In this document: one piece after another, positions 1-9,566 of the stretch
How the letters are laid out: each line of letters begins with the position of its first letter
How positions within the stretch are numbered: the first letter of the stretch is position 1
NCBI RefSeq assembly: GCF_002909485.1
Contig: NZ_PPXG01000007.1
Location: forward strand, 186,001-250,000
Direction: 5' to 3'
Length of the DNA stretch: 64,000 nt
Source: Stutzerimonas stutzeri
Lineage (GTDB): Bacteria; Pseudomonadota; Gammaproteobacteria; Pseudomonadales; Pseudomonadaceae
Made by a program: the position numbers and the translations under genes
Notes under the pieces: generated by a model
Told to the model about the DNA's origin: nothing
Database searches by the model: none
The model's input: only the letters and a program-made list of their open reading frames with translations

Positions 1-818
1 AGCACGTAGGCCTTTACGCCTTCTGCGACCAACCTTCCATAGAGCCGATCAGCCTGCACCCGCGTATTGGTGAAAATCACCGCCTTCTTGTAGGTCTCGT
101 TGGCCAGCAGCCAGTGCACCAGCTTTTCCTTATGCTCGGTGTTTTCGGCGGTGATGATCTGCTGACGGGTGCCTTCGTTGAGTTCGCTGACCCGATTGAG
201 CTGCAAGTGCAGCGGATCACGCAATACGCTAGCAGTCATCTCACGCAGCGCCGCGCCGCCGCTGGTGGCAGAGAACAACAGCGTCTGTTGACGTTTTGCG
301 CACTCGTTTACCAGGCGCTGCACATCGTCGGCAAAACCCATGTCGAGCATGCGATCGGCTTCGTCGAGAATGAGCAGCTCCACGTCCCTGAGAATCAACG
401 TACCAGCGTTCAGGTGCTCGATCATCCGCCCCGGGGTGCCGATGAGGATGTCCGGTACCTTGCGCATGATGGCCGCCTGAACCTTGAAATCCTCACCACC
501 GGTGATCATCGCTGACTTGATGAAGGTGAACTGAGAGAAGCGCTCTACTTCCTTGAGCGTCTGCTGGGCCAGCTCGCGAGTCGGCAGCAGAATCAACGCC
601 CGAACATCGGTGCGCACCACAGCATCACCGATGAGTCGATTGAGCATCGGCAACACGAATGCGGCGGTCTTGCCGCTGCCTGTCTGCGCGGTCACTCGCA
701 GGTCGCGCCCTTCCAGCGCCGGAGGGATCGCCGCCACCTGCACCGGGGTCGGCTCGACGAATTTAAGTTCGGCGACGGCCTTGAGCAGGCGTTCGTGCAG
801 GGCGAATTGGTCAAACAA
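1..818 (-). CDS. DEAD-box ATP-dependent RNA helicase, SrmB-like (partial, C-terminus outside window)
   Basis: This is an ATP-dependent RNA helicase that remodels RNA duplexes, probably in ribosome assembly or mRNA turnover. About 272 N-terminal residues are visible. Motif I AQTGSGKT is at 44-51, Ia PTREL at 79-83, Ib TPGR at 128-131, II DEAD at 152-155 and III SAT at 183-185. The second RecA-like domain has just begun where the window ends. The chosen start is TTG at 818, preceded by GAGG, because no ATG exists at this end and the protein then begins MFDQFALHERLL as expected for the family. Pseudomonads have several paralogues; SrmB-like is the best guess from the N-terminal region. Confidence 0.9.
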   Translation of the reverse strand, partial: MFDQFALHERLLKAVAELKFVEPTPVQVAAIPPALEGRDLRVTAQTGSGKTAAFVLPMLNRLIGDAVVRTDVRALILLPTRELAQQTLKEVERFSQFTFIKSAMITGGEDFKVQAAIMRKVPDILIGTPGRMIEHLNAGTLILRDVELLILDEADRMLDMGFADDVQRLVNECAKRQQTLLFSATSGGAALREMTASVLRDPLHLQLNRVSELNEGTRQQIITAENTEHKEKLVHWLLANETYKKAVIFTNTRVQADRLYGRLVAEGVKAYV

Positions 819-923
819 GGGAGCTACCTCGGAGAAAAATAACGATGGCATAGGTTAACCCGTCTGCCGAGCAAAGGCGCGTTCTGTAACGGCCGGCATG
901 TTTTGCCTTCGAAACTCAGGCTA

Positions 924-940
924 AGCTGACAAAAGCGTAG
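924..940 (+). promoter_or_regulatory. Cop-box-like sequence upstream of cigR-like gene
   Basis: AGCTGACAAAAGCGTAG matches the two boxes in the copper locus (29532 and 30491) over AGCTGACAAAA-NN-GTA. It diverges in the last two bases (GC instead of AT). It lies about 25 bases before the start codon at 965, closer than the other copies lie to their genes. Control by CopR is inferred from the similarity only. Confidence 0.35.
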
Positions 941-964
941 CGGCTTAATGCCCAGGAGGTACGC

Positions 965-1399
965 ATGATCTCGACCAAGCGGATAGCACTGTTGACCGGC
1001 GCGCTTTCGTTAGCGCTGCATGCCACTATCGGCCTTGCACAGCCGGACAGGGAACACCCCGGCAAGGGCAAGCCGGATCGCAACAATGGGAATCGGCCAG
1101 GGATACAGCAGGATTACCGCCATCATGGACCCTCGATAGATCTCGGCGCCGTTCGCGGCACACTGCGTAATCATCGCGATTTGCTGGCGCCGGCGTCTGC
1201 CCTGCCTCCGGGTATCCAGAAGAATCTGGCGCGAGGTAAACCGCTGCCGCCAGGTATCGCCAAGCAAATGGATAGCCGCCTGCTCGGGCATCTGCCTCGG
1301 TACGAGGGCTATGAATGGCAACAGGCTGGCCGCGACGTCATTCTGGTCGCTATTGCCACCGGGATCGTCTACGAGATTCTGGACAACGTGCTGGATTGA
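965..1399 (+). CDS. CigR/RcnB-like small periplasmic protein
   Basis: A 144-residue exported protein that resembles what databases call the anti-virulence regulator CigR family. Visible features are a signal peptide (residues 1 to about 25, ending in a cleavage site near LAQ), a low-complexity basic Gly/Pro/Asn segment, and two LPPGI-type repeats around 79-98 (LPPGIQKNLARGKPLPPGIAK). A hydrophobic stretch near the C-terminus (about 125-142) could anchor it in the membrane. A good ribosome site, AGGAGGT, precedes the ATG. The biochemical role in pseudomonads is not known. A cop-box-like sequence lies immediately upstream. Confidence 0.7.
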   Translation: MISTKRIALLTGALSLALHATIGLAQPDREHPGKGKPDRNNGNRPGIQQDYRHHGPSIDLGAVRGTLRNHRDLLAPASALPPGIQKNLARGKPLPPGIAKQMDSRLLGHLPRYEGYEWQQAGRDVILVAIATGIVYEILDNVLD

Positions 1400-1450
1400 C
1401 CGCACGGCGCACCGCTCAGCAGTTACTCCGACGGCGGCATGGCTGTGCGC

Positions 1451-1771
1451 TTATTGTGGCTCGCAGGTCAGCTTGACGCGCAGGCGGATCACGTCGCGTT
1501 TGAACTTCGACGTCAGCGCCTTTCGCTCACCCGGCTGCACCTCGGTGCGCCGAGTACGGGGCGCTTCCGGACCATTCTGGAATACCGCCGTGCACACCGC
1601 GGTCGTTTCCCCGTAATTGAGCAACAGCAACGCCGCCAGGTCGCGGTCGATGGCCTGCGGAGTGACATTGATATCCGCGCCGTTGAGCTGCTGATCGACA
1701 TCTATTGGATAAGTCGCCGCGCTGGCGGTAAGCGGTAACAGGGCAAAGAGCAGGTAACCGATTGTTTTCAT
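1451..1771 (-). CDS. Small exported protein of a conserved Pseudomonas family, function unknown
   Basis: A 106-residue protein with a clear signal peptide (MKTIGYLLFALLPLTASA), so it is probably periplasmic. The mature part contains an NGPEAPRTRR segment and two cysteines. Related proteins are sometimes labelled 3-phosphoglycerate kinase in databases, which is clearly wrong at this size. The start at 1771 gives the signal peptide; longer in-frame extensions would destroy it. It is convergent with the cigR-like gene and divergent from the LysR gene, whose start is only 57 bases away, so the two share a promoter region. Confidence 0.65.
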   Translation of the reverse strand: MKTIGYLLFALLPLTASAATYPIDVDQQLNGADINVTPQAIDRDLAALLLLNYGETTAVCTAVFQNGPEAPRTRRTEVQPGERKALTSKFKRDVIRLRVKLTCEPQ

Positions 1772-1828
1772 TTGACTGGGCTCCTCGATGGAGCGGCCAG
1801 CGTAACAGACCCTAAAGGAAGCGAAGGA

Positions 1829-2737
1829 ATGAAAGTGCCCCGTGTGACCCTCGATCAGTGGCGCACTCTGCAGGCAGTCATCGATCACGGCGGCTTTGCT
1901 CAGGCGGCCGAAGCACTGCATCGGTCGCAGTCCTCGGTCAGCTATACCGTGGCGCGCATGCAGGAGCAGCTCGGGGTGCCGCTGCTGCGTATCGATGGCC
2001 GCAAGGCGGTGTTGACCGATGCAGGAGAAGTGCTGCTACGCCGCTCCCGGCAATTGGTTACCCAGGCCAGCCAGCTGGAGGAACTGGCGCATCACATGGA
2101 ACAGGGCTGGGAAGCCGAAGTGCGGCTAGTGGTCGATGCCGCCTACCCGAGCGCCAAACTGATCCAGGCTCTCAGCGAATTCATGCCTAAAAGCCGTGGC
2201 TGCAGGATTCGCCTGCGCGAGGAAGTGCTCTCCGGCGTCGAGGAGGTATTGAAAGACGGTACCGCGGACCTGGCGATCAGCGGCCTGGACATTACCGGTT
2301 ATCTGGGCAGCGAGCTCAGCACCGTGGAATTCGTCGCCGTCGCCCATGCTGACCACGCTCTCCATCAGCTGGGGCGCAAACTAAGCGTCCAGGATCTGCA
2401 GAGCCAGATGCAGATCGTGGTGCGCGACACCGGCCTGCGCCAACCCCGCGATGCCGGATGGCTGGGCGCCGAGCAGCGCTGGACAGTTGGCAGCCTGGCC
2501 ACTTCCGTGGCCTTCGTCAGCAGCGGCCTTGGGTTCGCCTGGCTGCCGAAACACCTGATCGAGCGCGAGCTGGCAGAAGGCGTGCTCAAGCCGCTACCGC
2601 TCGTGCAAGGCGGCATCCGTCGACCGTTGTTCTATCTCTACACTAACCATGATCGACCACTTGGTCCGGCTACCCGGATTCTCATCGAGCTGATCAAGAC
2701 GTACGATGCCGGGCAGGCCACTACACTGGCCGGCTGA
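1829..2737 (+). CDS. LysR-family transcriptional regulator
   Basis: A 302-residue LysR-type regulator. The N-terminal winged helix-turn-helix spans about residues 10-70 ([19 protein letters not shown] is the recognition region), followed by a periplasmic-binding-protein-like effector domain. The start at 1829 has GGAAGCGAAGGA upstream. A longer reading frame from 1772 would add 19 residues outside the family. The effector is unknown. It could act on the divergent small exported gene, as LysR proteins often regulate a divergent neighbour, but nothing in the sequence proves this. Confidence 0.85.
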   Translation: MKVPRVTLDQWRTLQAVIDHGGFAQAAEALHRSQSSVSYTVARMQEQLGVPLLRIDGRKAVLTDAGEVLLRRSRQLVTQASQLEELAHHMEQGWEAEVRLVVDAAYPSAKLIQALSEFMPKSRGCRIRLREEVLSGVEEVLKDGTADLAISGLDITGYLGSELSTVEFVAVAHADHALHQLGRKLSVQDLQSQMQIVVRDTGLRQPRDAGWLGAEQRWTVGSLATSVAFVSSGLGFAWLPKHLIERELAEGVLKPLPLVQGGIRRPLFYLYTNHDRPLGPATRILIELIKTYDAGQATTLAG

Positions 2738-2765
2738 CCGCACCCACAACATCAGGAAAGAAATC

Positions 2766-3320
2766 ATGTTGAAACGCATCGCCCTCGCCGCCTGTTCCCT
2801 ACTGCTGGCCGGCAATCTGTTTGCCGCCGAAAACCCTCGTGTACTGCTGAACACCACCCTGGGTGAAATTGAACTGGAGCTGGAAGCGGAAAAGGCGCCG
2901 ATCAGCGTCGAGAACTTCCTCGGTTACGTGGACAGCGGTTTCTACGATGGCACCGTCTTCCATCGTGTTATTCCGGGCTTCATGGTCCAGGGCGGCGGCT
3001 TTGGCGAAGGACTGAATCAGAAGCCCACCAAAGCGCCAATCAAGAACGAGGCGGATAACGGTCTGCATAATGTGCGTGGCACAGTGGCCATGGCACGCAC
3101 CCAGAACGTCAACTCGGCTACCAGCCAGTTCTTCATCAACCATCGTGACAACGATTTCCTCGATCACGGTGGCCGCGACTTCGGCTACGCGGTGTTCGCC
3201 AAGGTCGTGCGCGGCATGGACGTGGTCGATCAGATTGCGCAGGTCCCCACGGGCAACCGCACCACCATGCAGAACGTCCCGCTGACGCCGGTGAAGATCA
3301 TTACCGCCAAGAAGCTCTGA
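2766..3320 (+). CDS. ppiA: Periplasmic peptidyl-prolyl cis-trans isomerase, cyclophilin type
   Basis: Catalyses cis-trans isomerisation of X-Pro bonds during folding of exported proteins. The 184-residue protein has a signal peptide (about 1-20, ending NLFAA) and a full cyclophilin domain. Hallmarks are [32 protein letters not shown] and [17 protein letters not shown]. The start at 2766 restores a normal signal sequence and follows AGGAAAG. It begins 28 bases after the LysR gene and ends just before an intrinsic terminator. Confidence 0.93.
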   Translation: MLKRIALAACSLLLAGNLFAAENPRVLLNTTLGEIELELEAEKAPISVENFLGYVDSGFYDGTVFHRVIPGFMVQGGGFGEGLNQKPTKAPIKNEADNGLHNVRGTVAMARTQNVNSATSQFFINHRDNDFLDHGGRDFGYAVFAKVVRGMDVVDQIAQVPTGNRTTMQNVPLTPVKIITAKKL

Positions 3321-3328
3321 TCCCCGAG

Positions 3329-3350
3329 GGGCCGGTTCGCCGGCCCTTTT
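3329..3350 (+). terminator. Rho-independent terminator after ppiA
   Basis: A seven-base-pair stem GGGCCGG / CCGGCCC with a TTCG tetraloop is followed by TTTT. It lies 8 bases after the ppiA stop codon. Confidence 0.85.
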
Positions 3351-3416
3351 CGTATACGACGGCACGCACTTGGCGCCGCTATTTTGCGAAACCCTCAACC
3401 AAAAGGAGATCGCGAC

Positions 3417-3839
3417 ATGACTACCCCGCAAAGCCCGCTGAATACCCCTGAAGGCGAAGCCCAACTGCTGCAGGACCTGCTCAGCGCAGAGCGCGCTGGT
3501 GCAAAGGTTGCCGGCGAGTCGCTTCAACAGCCGTGCACGCCGGAGCAACGGCAGCTGCTCGAACAAGTCCGCCAGGGGGAAATCGAAAGCTGCAAGCTGC
3601 TGCTCAACTGCCTGAAGCATCTTGGCCTGGAACCCAACAAGGACACCGGCGCGTTCTACGGCAAGGCGATGGCTATCGAATCCATGGACGCTCGCCTGCC
3701 CTTCGTCGACAAGGGCCAGCAGTGGGTAATCCGCAAGCTGCGTGAGTACCTCCCAGGCTGCCAGGACCCACTATTGCGCGGTGAACTGGAACGGATGCTG
3801 CAGATTCACGAGGAAAACAGCGCAGCGTCCCACGAGTGA
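3417..3839 (+). CDS. DUF6306-type small cytoplasmic protein
   Basis: A 140-residue protein with no signal peptide, predicted as mostly helical. The pattern (LLQDLLSAERAGAKVAGESL early, LREYLPGCQDPLLRGELERMLQIHEEN late) suggests a four-helix, ferritin-like bundle, and it resembles proteins filed under DUF6306. The role is unknown. The start at 3417 has an excellent ribosome site (AAAAGGAGAT). It stands alone, after the ppiA terminator and convergent with the next gene. Confidence 0.6.
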   Translation: MTTPQSPLNTPEGEAQLLQDLLSAERAGAKVAGESLQQPCTPEQRQLLEQVRQGEIESCKLLLNCLKHLGLEPNKDTGAFYGKAMAIESMDARLPFVDKGQQWVIRKLREYLPGCQDPLLRGELERMLQIHEENSAASHE

Positions 3840-3940
3840 TCCGCGACGCCCCGTGCCATGTCAGAAACACAGGCGAAACAGCCGGGGCCCGGCAGGACAA
3901 CGGAAAAATCGGCGCTTACCAGTAGCAGATCAGCGGCTCG

Positions 3941-5071
3941 CTACTCACCTGCCTGCCGATACGGCAGCGCCTGTCGTGCATCCTCGGCGTAAGCCAGTAT
4001 CCCTGCACGTTCCTGCAGCAGAAAATCCGCCACCGCCGCACGCAAGCCCGGATGCTGCAGGTAATGCCACGACCGCGTAATGACTGGCTCGAAGCCCCGA
4101 ATGAGCTTGTGTTCGCCCTGCGCTCCTGCGTCGAAGCGCTGCAACCCGTCGGCGATGGCCTGGTCGATACCCTGGTAGAAGCAGGTTTCGAAGTGCAACC
4201 GGTCGAACTCCGCCAGACAACCCCAGTAGCGGCCATACAGGCCTTGTTCGTTGCACAGACTGAAGGCCATCGCCACCGGCCGCGAACCCTGCAGGGCCAG
4301 CACCACGCGAATCGCCTGCGGCATGCGCTCGGCCAGCAGGCTGAAAAACTGGCGGGTCAGGTACGGCGTCTGCCCGCGGACCTGATAAGTGTTGGCGTAG
4401 CAGGCATAGACGAAATCCCATTCCGCTTCGCAGAGCTGATGGCCTTCGCGCCAATCGAACGTGATGCCCTGTCCTGCGACCTGTTCGCGTTCCTTGCGCA
4501 GCTGCTTGCGCTTGCGCGAGGTCAGCGCGTCGAGAAAATCCTGAAAGTCGCGATAGCCGCGGTTATGCCAATGAAACTGACAGCCGATGCGCTCCAACCA
4601 GCCGTCCCGGCCCGCCAGTAGCTGGTCAGCCTCGGGCTCGGTGAAATTCACGTGCAGCCCGGAGAGCTCGTGCCGCTCCAGCCCATCGGTCAGCACATCG
4701 AGCAGTGCCCCTGCGCTTTCCACATCACCCAGCAATCGGCCGCCAGTGACCGGAGTAAAGGGCACTGCGCAGAGCAGCTTGGGGTAATAGCCGATACCGG
4801 CTCGCTGGCAGGCATCCGCCCAGGCCCAGTCGAACACGTACTCGCCGTACGAATGGCTCTTGCGATACAACGGCAACGCCGCCTGCAACTCACCCAGTTC
4901 GTTACGCAACAGGACATGGGCGGGCTGCCAGCCACTGCGCCCGCCCACACTGCCGCTGTCTTCCAGCGATGAGAGGAAGGCATGGCGCAGGAAGGGCTGG
5001 GTATCGGCCAGCAAGGCATCCCATTCGGCGGGATCGAGTTCGGCGAGACGGTGTACGGTCTGGATAGGCAT
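3941..5071 (-). CDS. GNAT/FemAB-like acyltransferase, DUF482 (COG3146) family
   Basis: A soluble 376-residue protein of the peptidogalycan biosynthesis/DUF482 type, built on a GNAT-like fold. Supporting stretches are the N-terminal FLRHAFLSSLEDSG, the central HWHNRGYRDFQDFLDALTS and RKRKQLRKER, and the C-terminal FDAGAQGEHKLIRGFEP. The substrate is not known. The ATG at 5071 is preferred. An in-frame GTG at 5092 would add seven residues, and neither has a clear ribosome site. The gene follows the porin on the same strand, but a strong terminator separates them. Confidence 0.75.
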   Translation of the reverse strand: MPIQTVHRLAELDPAEWDALLADTQPFLRHAFLSSLEDSGSVGGRSGWQPAHVLLRNELGELQAALPLYRKSHSYGEYVFDWAWADACQRAGIGYYPKLLCAVPFTPVTGGRLLGDVESAGALLDVLTDGLERHELSGLHVNFTEPEADQLLAGRDGWLERIGCQFHWHNRGYRDFQDFLDALTSRKRKQLRKEREQVAGQGITFDWREGHQLCEAEWDFVYACYANTYQVRGQTPYLTRQFFSLLAERMPQAIRVVLALQGSRPVAMAFSLCNEQGLYGRYWGCLAEFDRLHFETCFYQGIDQAIADGLQRFDAGAQGEHKLIRGFEPVITRSWHYLQHPGLRAAVADFLLQERAGILAYAEDARQALPYRQAGE

Positions 5072-5099
5072 GCGCGCAGTCTGGCCTGTCACGCGGACG

Positions 5100-5124
5100 A
5101 AAAAAAGCCCCGCCTAAGCGGGGC
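5100..5124 (-). terminator. Rho-independent terminator of the porin gene
   Basis: On the minus strand, GCCCCGC / GCGGGGC forms a seven-base-pair stem around a short loop and is followed by a run of seven T. It lies 30 bases after the porin stop. Confidence 0.9.
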
Positions 5125-5154
5125 CCAATGGAGCATCACGGATGAGGGTGATGT

Positions 5155-6456
5155 TTAGAACGCGTACTGGGCACGCAGCACAATGCCGTCACCAGAGTCA
5201 TCGCCATCGGCATTCTCCTGGTTGTCGACCTTGGCCTTCACATAGGCGCCAGTCAGGCGAACGTTGTCGTTGGCGTACCAGTTCAGACCAACGTTGTGCA
5301 CCTTGCCTTCGACGGTGCTGCCCGCGTTGATGCCAACAGAGTCGTCGTCGCCTTCGATGTAATCGTAGCGGTAGAAGACTTCCCAGGCGCCGGTCTGCTT
5401 GTTGCTCGGCTTGATGGCATCGAAACGACCCAGTTTGTAGTCACGCGCTTCACCGGTCAGGGTGTACGCGATCTGGGCGTAGTAGCCCTTGGCTTCGATG
5501 TCTTCATTGGCACTGGAATCGGCATCCAGCTCACGCTTGATGTATTCACCCTGGATCGACAGCGGGCCCATAGCCCATGCCGCTTCCAGACCCCAGGCGG
5601 TGTCGTCGCCGTAGGAACCGGCAAGTTGGTTGTTGGCGCCGCCCAGCAACAGACGGTTGCCGTTGGTACCCGCGTCGTTGCCACCGGAGGTGGATACGCC
5701 GCGCATGCCCAGACGGCTGCGGATACGGGTGTCCAGGCCGCCGACGTCATCGAGGTCACGCTGGGCGAAGTTCACGCCCAAGTGCAGCACGTTACCGGCT
5801 TCGTGCATCGGGGCGAAAACGCCACGCACGTTGAATTGCTTGACGCTGTCGCCGTCGACGTCGTTCTGATCCTTGGCATGCAGGCCGAGGGAACCGTACA
5901 GGGATGGACCGGCAGTACCGTTGACCTGAATACCCAGACCGTTCTGGTGGCCGTTGGTCCAGTCGACCAGATCGTAAGCGGCGTTACGCTCGGGAGCGGT
6001 TACCCACTTGGAGCTGGTGGCTTTTTCCAGACCGAAGTCGGGGTCGAAGCGACCGACCTTGATATTGACCGGATTGAAACCGGAGTACTGGATCGAAGCC
6101 TCATCCCAGTAGCCGTCTTCGCTGCTGCCGGCGTTGTGCGACAGGTCGTAGTTGAACTGATATTTCCAGTCGGTGAACGCAACGCCACCGATCTCGATGA
6201 AGGCACGGCGGAAGTAGGCAGCATCGGCGCTGTCGCCGTTAACTGTGTAAAAGCCGTCGAACTGGCTGTAGTCGGCCTGCAGGCGGCCGCCTACCTTGAA
6301 GCTGAACTGTTTGTCCGTCGTGGCGACTTCCAGGCCACCCTTGGTCTTGACAACGATATCGGCGCCGTCAGTGGTGACGGTGCCGGCGAAAGCCTGGGCG
6401 GAAACGGCCAGAGCCAGGGCGCTGGCGGCGAAACCGGCGAAGTGCTTACGGATCAT
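5155..6456 (-). CDS. Phosphate-selective porin of the OprO/OprP family
   Basis: An outer-membrane beta-barrel channel for anion (phosphate or polyphosphate) uptake. The 433-residue protein has a signal peptide (to about residue 25, AQAFAG) and the family signatures [39 protein letters not shown] and [11 protein letters not shown]. It ends in an aromatic residue (RAQYAF), as outer-membrane barrels do. The ATG at 6456 follows AAAGGGGAA; the TTG codon just before it would be too close to that site. Substrate specificity within OprO/OprP cannot be read from the sequence. Confidence 0.88.
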   Translation of the reverse strand: MIRKHFAGFAASALALAVSAQAFAGTVTTDGADIVVKTKGGLEVATTDKQFSFKVGGRLQADYSQFDGFYTVNGDSADAAYFRRAFIEIGGVAFTDWKYQFNYDLSHNAGSSEDGYWDEASIQYSGFNPVNIKVGRFDPDFGLEKATSSKWVTAPERNAAYDLVDWTNGHQNGLGIQVNGTAGPSLYGSLGLHAKDQNDVDGDSVKQFNVRGVFAPMHEAGNVLHLGVNFAQRDLDDVGGLDTRIRSRLGMRGVSTSGGNDAGTNGNRLLLGGANNQLAGSYGDDTAWGLEAAWAMGPLSIQGEYIKRELDADSSANEDIEAKGYYAQIAYTLTGEARDYKLGRFDAIKPSNKQTGAWEVFYRYDYIEGDDDSVGINAGSTVEGKVHNVGLNWYANDNVRLTGAYVKAKVDNQENADGDDSGDGIVLRAQYAF

Positions 6457-6537
6457 CAAAATTCCCCTTTATGTTTAGCGTCGGAAACACACGAGATGGG
6501 CTCTTTGTGTTCGGGGGAATCTTGGCGACGGTGTATT

Positions 6538-6574
6538 TCAGCCAAGTGGCTGAGATGTAAAGCTTTTGTGACAG
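6538..6574 (-). promoter_or_regulatory. Porin upstream region with inverted repeat and a Pho-box-like sequence
   Basis: An inverted repeat, TCAGCC-N4-GGCTGA, lies at 6538-6553. Next to it, on the minus strand at 6574-6555, is CTGTCACAAAAGCTTTACAT, which partly resembles the Pho box (two CTGTCAT-like halves about 11 bases apart). The second half-site is poor. Both lie about 80-120 bases before the porin start. PhoB control would fit a phosphate porin but remains a guess. Confidence 0.3.
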
Positions 6575-6622
6575 CGGAACTTTCTTTTGAAGCACGTCAT
6601 GGAGCGATCGAGCGGCCTTGGC

Positions 6623-7432
6623 TCATTCGACGGCCTTGCGTTCACTCGGGCGTCTCGCTCCGGCTACGAGTTTGTCTACAGCCTTTGCCGCAGCGACCAT
6701 GCCGAAACTGGCGGTCACCATGGTCACCGCACCGAAGCCGCCGGCGCAGTCCAACTTGACCCCCTCCCCGACGAAACTCTTGCTCTGGCAAACACCACCG
6801 TCCGGCTTCGGATAACGCAACTGCTCGGTAGAGAACACACATGGCACGCTGTAGGTACGCCCTGGAGTGCGGGAAAAGTTGTATTCGCGGCGCAGCAACG
6901 AGCGCACCTTCGCAGCCAGCGGATCGTTGAAGGTCTTGTTCAGATCAGTGACCTGAATCTGCGTCGGATCGACTTGCCCGCCAGCACCGCCGGTGGTGAT
7001 GATCTGGATCTTGCGCCGCTTGCACCAGGCGATCAGCGCAGCCTTGGCCGACACGCTGTCGATGCAGTCGATGACGCAATCCATGTTTTCGGTGATGTAC
7101 TCGGCCATGGTTTCGCGAGTAACAAAGTCAGCCACGGCATGGACTTGGCAGGCCGGGTTGATCGCGCGAATGCGCGCGGCCATCTCATCGACCTTGGCTT
7201 TACCTACCGCGCCATCGAGGGCATGGATCTGCCGGTTGGTGTTGGTGATGCATACGTCGTCCAGGTCAAACAGGCTGATCTCGCCAACCCCGCTGCGCGC
7301 CAGCGCCTCGGCCGCCCACGAGCCGACGCCGCCGATGCCGACCACAGCCACATGCGCAGCGGTAAGCCGTTCGAGGCCGAGTCGGCCGTACAGACGGGCA
7401 ATGCCGCCGAAACGCTGATCATCGATAGACAT
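6623..7432 (-). CDS. tcdA: tRNA threonylcarbamoyladenosine dehydratase
   Basis: An E1/ThiF-like ATP-dependent enzyme that cyclises t6A37 of tRNA to ct6A. The 269-residue protein has the nucleotide-binding GIGGVGSWAAEALARSG near residues 32-48, DLDDVCITNTNRQ (ThiF-type), and a GGVCQSKSF segment with a candidate cysteine. The ATG at 7432 follows GGGGAG; the upstream in-frame start would add nine residues without a ribosome site. It is divergent from dapE. Confidence 0.93.
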   Translation of the reverse strand: MSIDDQRFGGIARLYGRLGLERLTAAHVAVVGIGGVGSWAAEALARSGVGEISLFDLDDVCITNTNRQIHALDGAVGKAKVDEMAARIRAINPACQVHAVADFVTRETMAEYITENMDCVIDCIDSVSAKAALIAWCKRRKIQIITTGGAGGQVDPTQIQVTDLNKTFNDPLAAKVRSLLRREYNFSRTPGRTYSVPCVFSTEQLRYPKPDGGVCQSKSFVGEGVKLDCAGGFGAVTMVTASFGMVAAAKAVDKLVAGARRPSERKAVE

Positions 7433-7559
7433 GCCGACTCCCCGGAGAAAACCGGGCAATTATAAGACCTCATGACGCCATGACCACTGCATCCGGCCGT
7501 CACCGCTGCCACGGCTTTGCTTTAATATGGCGCCCTTTCCCCGCCGCACCGGAGCCGTG

Positions 7560-8708
7560 ATGACCGCCCCAGCCCTTTCCCCGACGCTCGAACTCGCCTG
7601 CGAGCTGATCAACCGCCCCTCGGTCACACCGCTGGACGAAGGCTGCCAGCAGCTGATGAGTCAGCGCCTGGCGGCCTGCGGCTTCGCCATCGAGCCGATG
7701 CATATCGAGGACGTGGAGAATTTCTGGGCCATTCGCGGTACCGAAGGCCCGGTGTTGTGCTTCGCCGGCCACACCGATGTGGTCCCTACCGGCCCGCTGC
7801 AGGCCTGGCAGAATCCGCCGTTCAGTGCGCGCATCGACGAGCAGGGCATGCTCCACGGCCGCGGCGCGGCAGATATGAAAGGCAGCCTTGCGGCGATGGT
7901 CGTGGCAGTGGAGCGCTTCACCGCCGATCACCCGAATCACAAGGGGCAGATCGCCTTTCTCATCACCAGTGATGAAGAAGGCCCTGCGCACCACGGCACC
8001 AAGGCCGTCGTCGAGCGCCTGCGCGAGCGTGGCCAGCGCCTGGACTGGTGCATCGTCGGCGAGCCTTCGAGCACCTCGCTGGTGGGTGACGTAGTGAAAA
8101 ATGGTCGGCGCGGTTCGCTGGGCGGCACGCTGACCGTACGCGGCCAGCAAGGCCACGTCGCCTATCCGCATCTGGCAAAGAACCCGATCCACCTGGCCGC
8201 GCCAGCCCTGGCAGAACTGGCCGCCGAGCACTGGGACGACGGCAATGCCTTCTTCCCGCCGACCAGCTTCCAGATATCCAATCTTAATGCCGGCACCGGC
8301 GCGACCAACGTGATTCCCGGTACGCTGGAGGCGGTGTTCAATTTTCGTTTCTCCACCGAATCCACCGTCGAGCAGCTCAAGCAGCGCACCGCCGCGATTC
8401 TCGACAAGCACGGTCTGGACTGGAGTGTCGATTGGGCGCTGTCCGGCCTGCCCTTCCTCACCGAGCCCGGCGCCCTGCTTGACGGCGTCGCCAAGGCGAT
8501 TCGCAGCGTCACCGGCCGCGAGACCAAGCCGTCCACCAGCGGCGGCACCTCGGATGGGCGCTTCATAGCCACTCTCGGTACCCAGGTGGTCGAGCTCGGC
8601 CCGGTCAATGCCACGATCCATCAGGTCGACGAGCACATCCTCGCCAGCGATCTCGATCTGCTGACCGAGATCTACTACCAGACACTGGTGAACCTGCTCG
8701 CATGCTGA
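7560..8708 (+). CDS. dapE: Succinyl-diaminopimelate desuccinylase
   Basis: Hydrolyses N-succinyl-LL-2,6-diaminopimelate in lysine and peptidoglycan-precursor synthesis; a two-zinc M20 peptidase-family enzyme in the cytoplasm. Metal ligands and catalytic residues are visible: H71 and D73 in [11 protein letters not shown]105 in [11 protein letters not shown]139/E140 in TSDEEGPA, and the C-terminal [11 protein letters not shown] and HQVDEHI motifs. The length of 382 residues is typical. The ATG at 7560 has GGAG seven bases upstream. The stop overlaps rlmA by seven bases. Confidence 0.96.
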   Translation: MTAPALSPTLELACELINRPSVTPLDEGCQQLMSQRLAACGFAIEPMHIEDVENFWAIRGTEGPVLCFAGHTDVVPTGPLQAWQNPPFSARIDEQGMLHGRGAADMKGSLAAMVVAVERFTADHPNHKGQIAFLITSDEEGPAHHGTKAVVERLRERGQRLDWCIVGEPSSTSLVGDVVKNGRRGSLGGTLTVRGQQGHVAYPHLAKNPIHLAAPALAELAAEHWDDGNAFFPPTSFQISNLNAGTGATNVIPGTLEAVFNFRFSTESTVEQLKQRTAAILDKHGLDWSVDWALSGLPFLTEPGALLDGVAKAIRSVTGRETKPSTSGGTSDGRFIATLGTQVVELGPVNATIHQVDEHILASDLDLLTEIYYQTLVNLLAC

Positions 8709-9508
8709 TCTGCCCAATCTGCCAGGCGCCACTGAGCGCGGTCGACAACGGCGTGGCCTGTCCGGCCAATCACCGTTTCGACCGTGCGCGCCAGGGCTAC
8801 CTGAACCTGCTTCCGGTGCAACACAAGAACAGCCGCGACCCCGGCGACAACCAGGCCATGGTCGAGGCGCGCCGGCGTTTTCTCGACGGTGGCCATTACG
8901 CGCCGCTGGCCCGACGCCTGGCCGAATTGGCCGCCGAGCGCACACCGCAGCGCTGGCTCGACATTGGCTGTGGCGAGGGCTACTACACCGCGCAGCTGGC
9001 CGAGGAGCTGCCAGACGCCGAAGGCTATGCGTTGGACATATCCCGCGAGGCGATCAAACGCGCTTGCAAGCGAGCCCCGCAGCTGGAGTGGCTGGTGGCG
9101 AGCATGGCCCGCGTGCCGCTGGCCGATGCCAGCTGCAACCTGCTGGCCAGCGTGTTCAGCCCACTCGACTGGCAGGAAGCGAAGCGTTTGCTGCCCCCAG
9201 GCGGCGGACTGCTGCGCATGGGGCCGACCCGCGAACATCTGTGGGAGCTGCGCGCGCGGCTCTACGATGAAGTGCGCGACTACGACGACGAGAAGCACCT
9301 GTCGCTGATTCCCGAAGGCATGCGCCTGGCCCATAGCGAAACCCTCAGCTACGAGCTGCAACTGGACAATGCCCAAGCCCGTGCCGACCTACTGGCGATG
9401 ACGCCGCATGGCTGGCGCGCCAGCGCTGATCGCCGCACAGCGGTGATCGACAGTCACCTCAGCGTGCGGGTTGCGATACGCTACGACTGGATCGAACGCA
9501 CACCCTAG
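8702..9508 (+). CDS. rlmA: 23S rRNA (guanine-N1)-methyltransferase, RlmA family
   Basis: SAM-dependent methylation of G745 in 23S rRNA. An N-terminal zinc finger is formed by C4, C7, C20 and H24, followed by the SAM-binding motif DIGCGEGYY at 87-95 and [13 protein letters not shown] later. The protein is 268 residues. It overlaps the end of dapE, so the two are co-transcribed and translationally coupled. Confidence 0.92.
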   Translation: MLICPICQAPLSAVDNGVACPANHRFDRARQGYLNLLPVQHKNSRDPGDNQAMVEARRRFLDGGHYAPLARRLAELAAERTPQRWLDIGCGEGYYTAQLAEELPDAEGYALDISREAIKRACKRAPQLEWLVASMARVPLADASCNLLASVFSPLDWQEAKRLLPPGGGLLRMGPTREHLWELRARLYDEVRDYDDEKHLSLIPEGMRLAHSETLSYELQLDNAQARADLLAMTPHGWRASADRRTAVIDSHLSVRVAIRYDWIERTP

Positions 9509-9566
9509 CGTTCGTATGTTTTGCCGATGCTCGAAGACCCCGCTCCACCACATAAGGCAGTCGCCC

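Noticed and set aside
5296..6759. 487-codon open frame on the plus strand opposite the porin and tcdA genes
   Set aside because: It is fully antisense to two well-supported genes, and high GC content creates long antisense frames. Its translation is a low-complexity Val/Gly/Asp string with no domain.
7500..8945. 481-codon minus-strand frame opposite dapE and rlmA
   Set aside because: Antisense to two certain genes with conserved catalytic residues; no domain in the translation.
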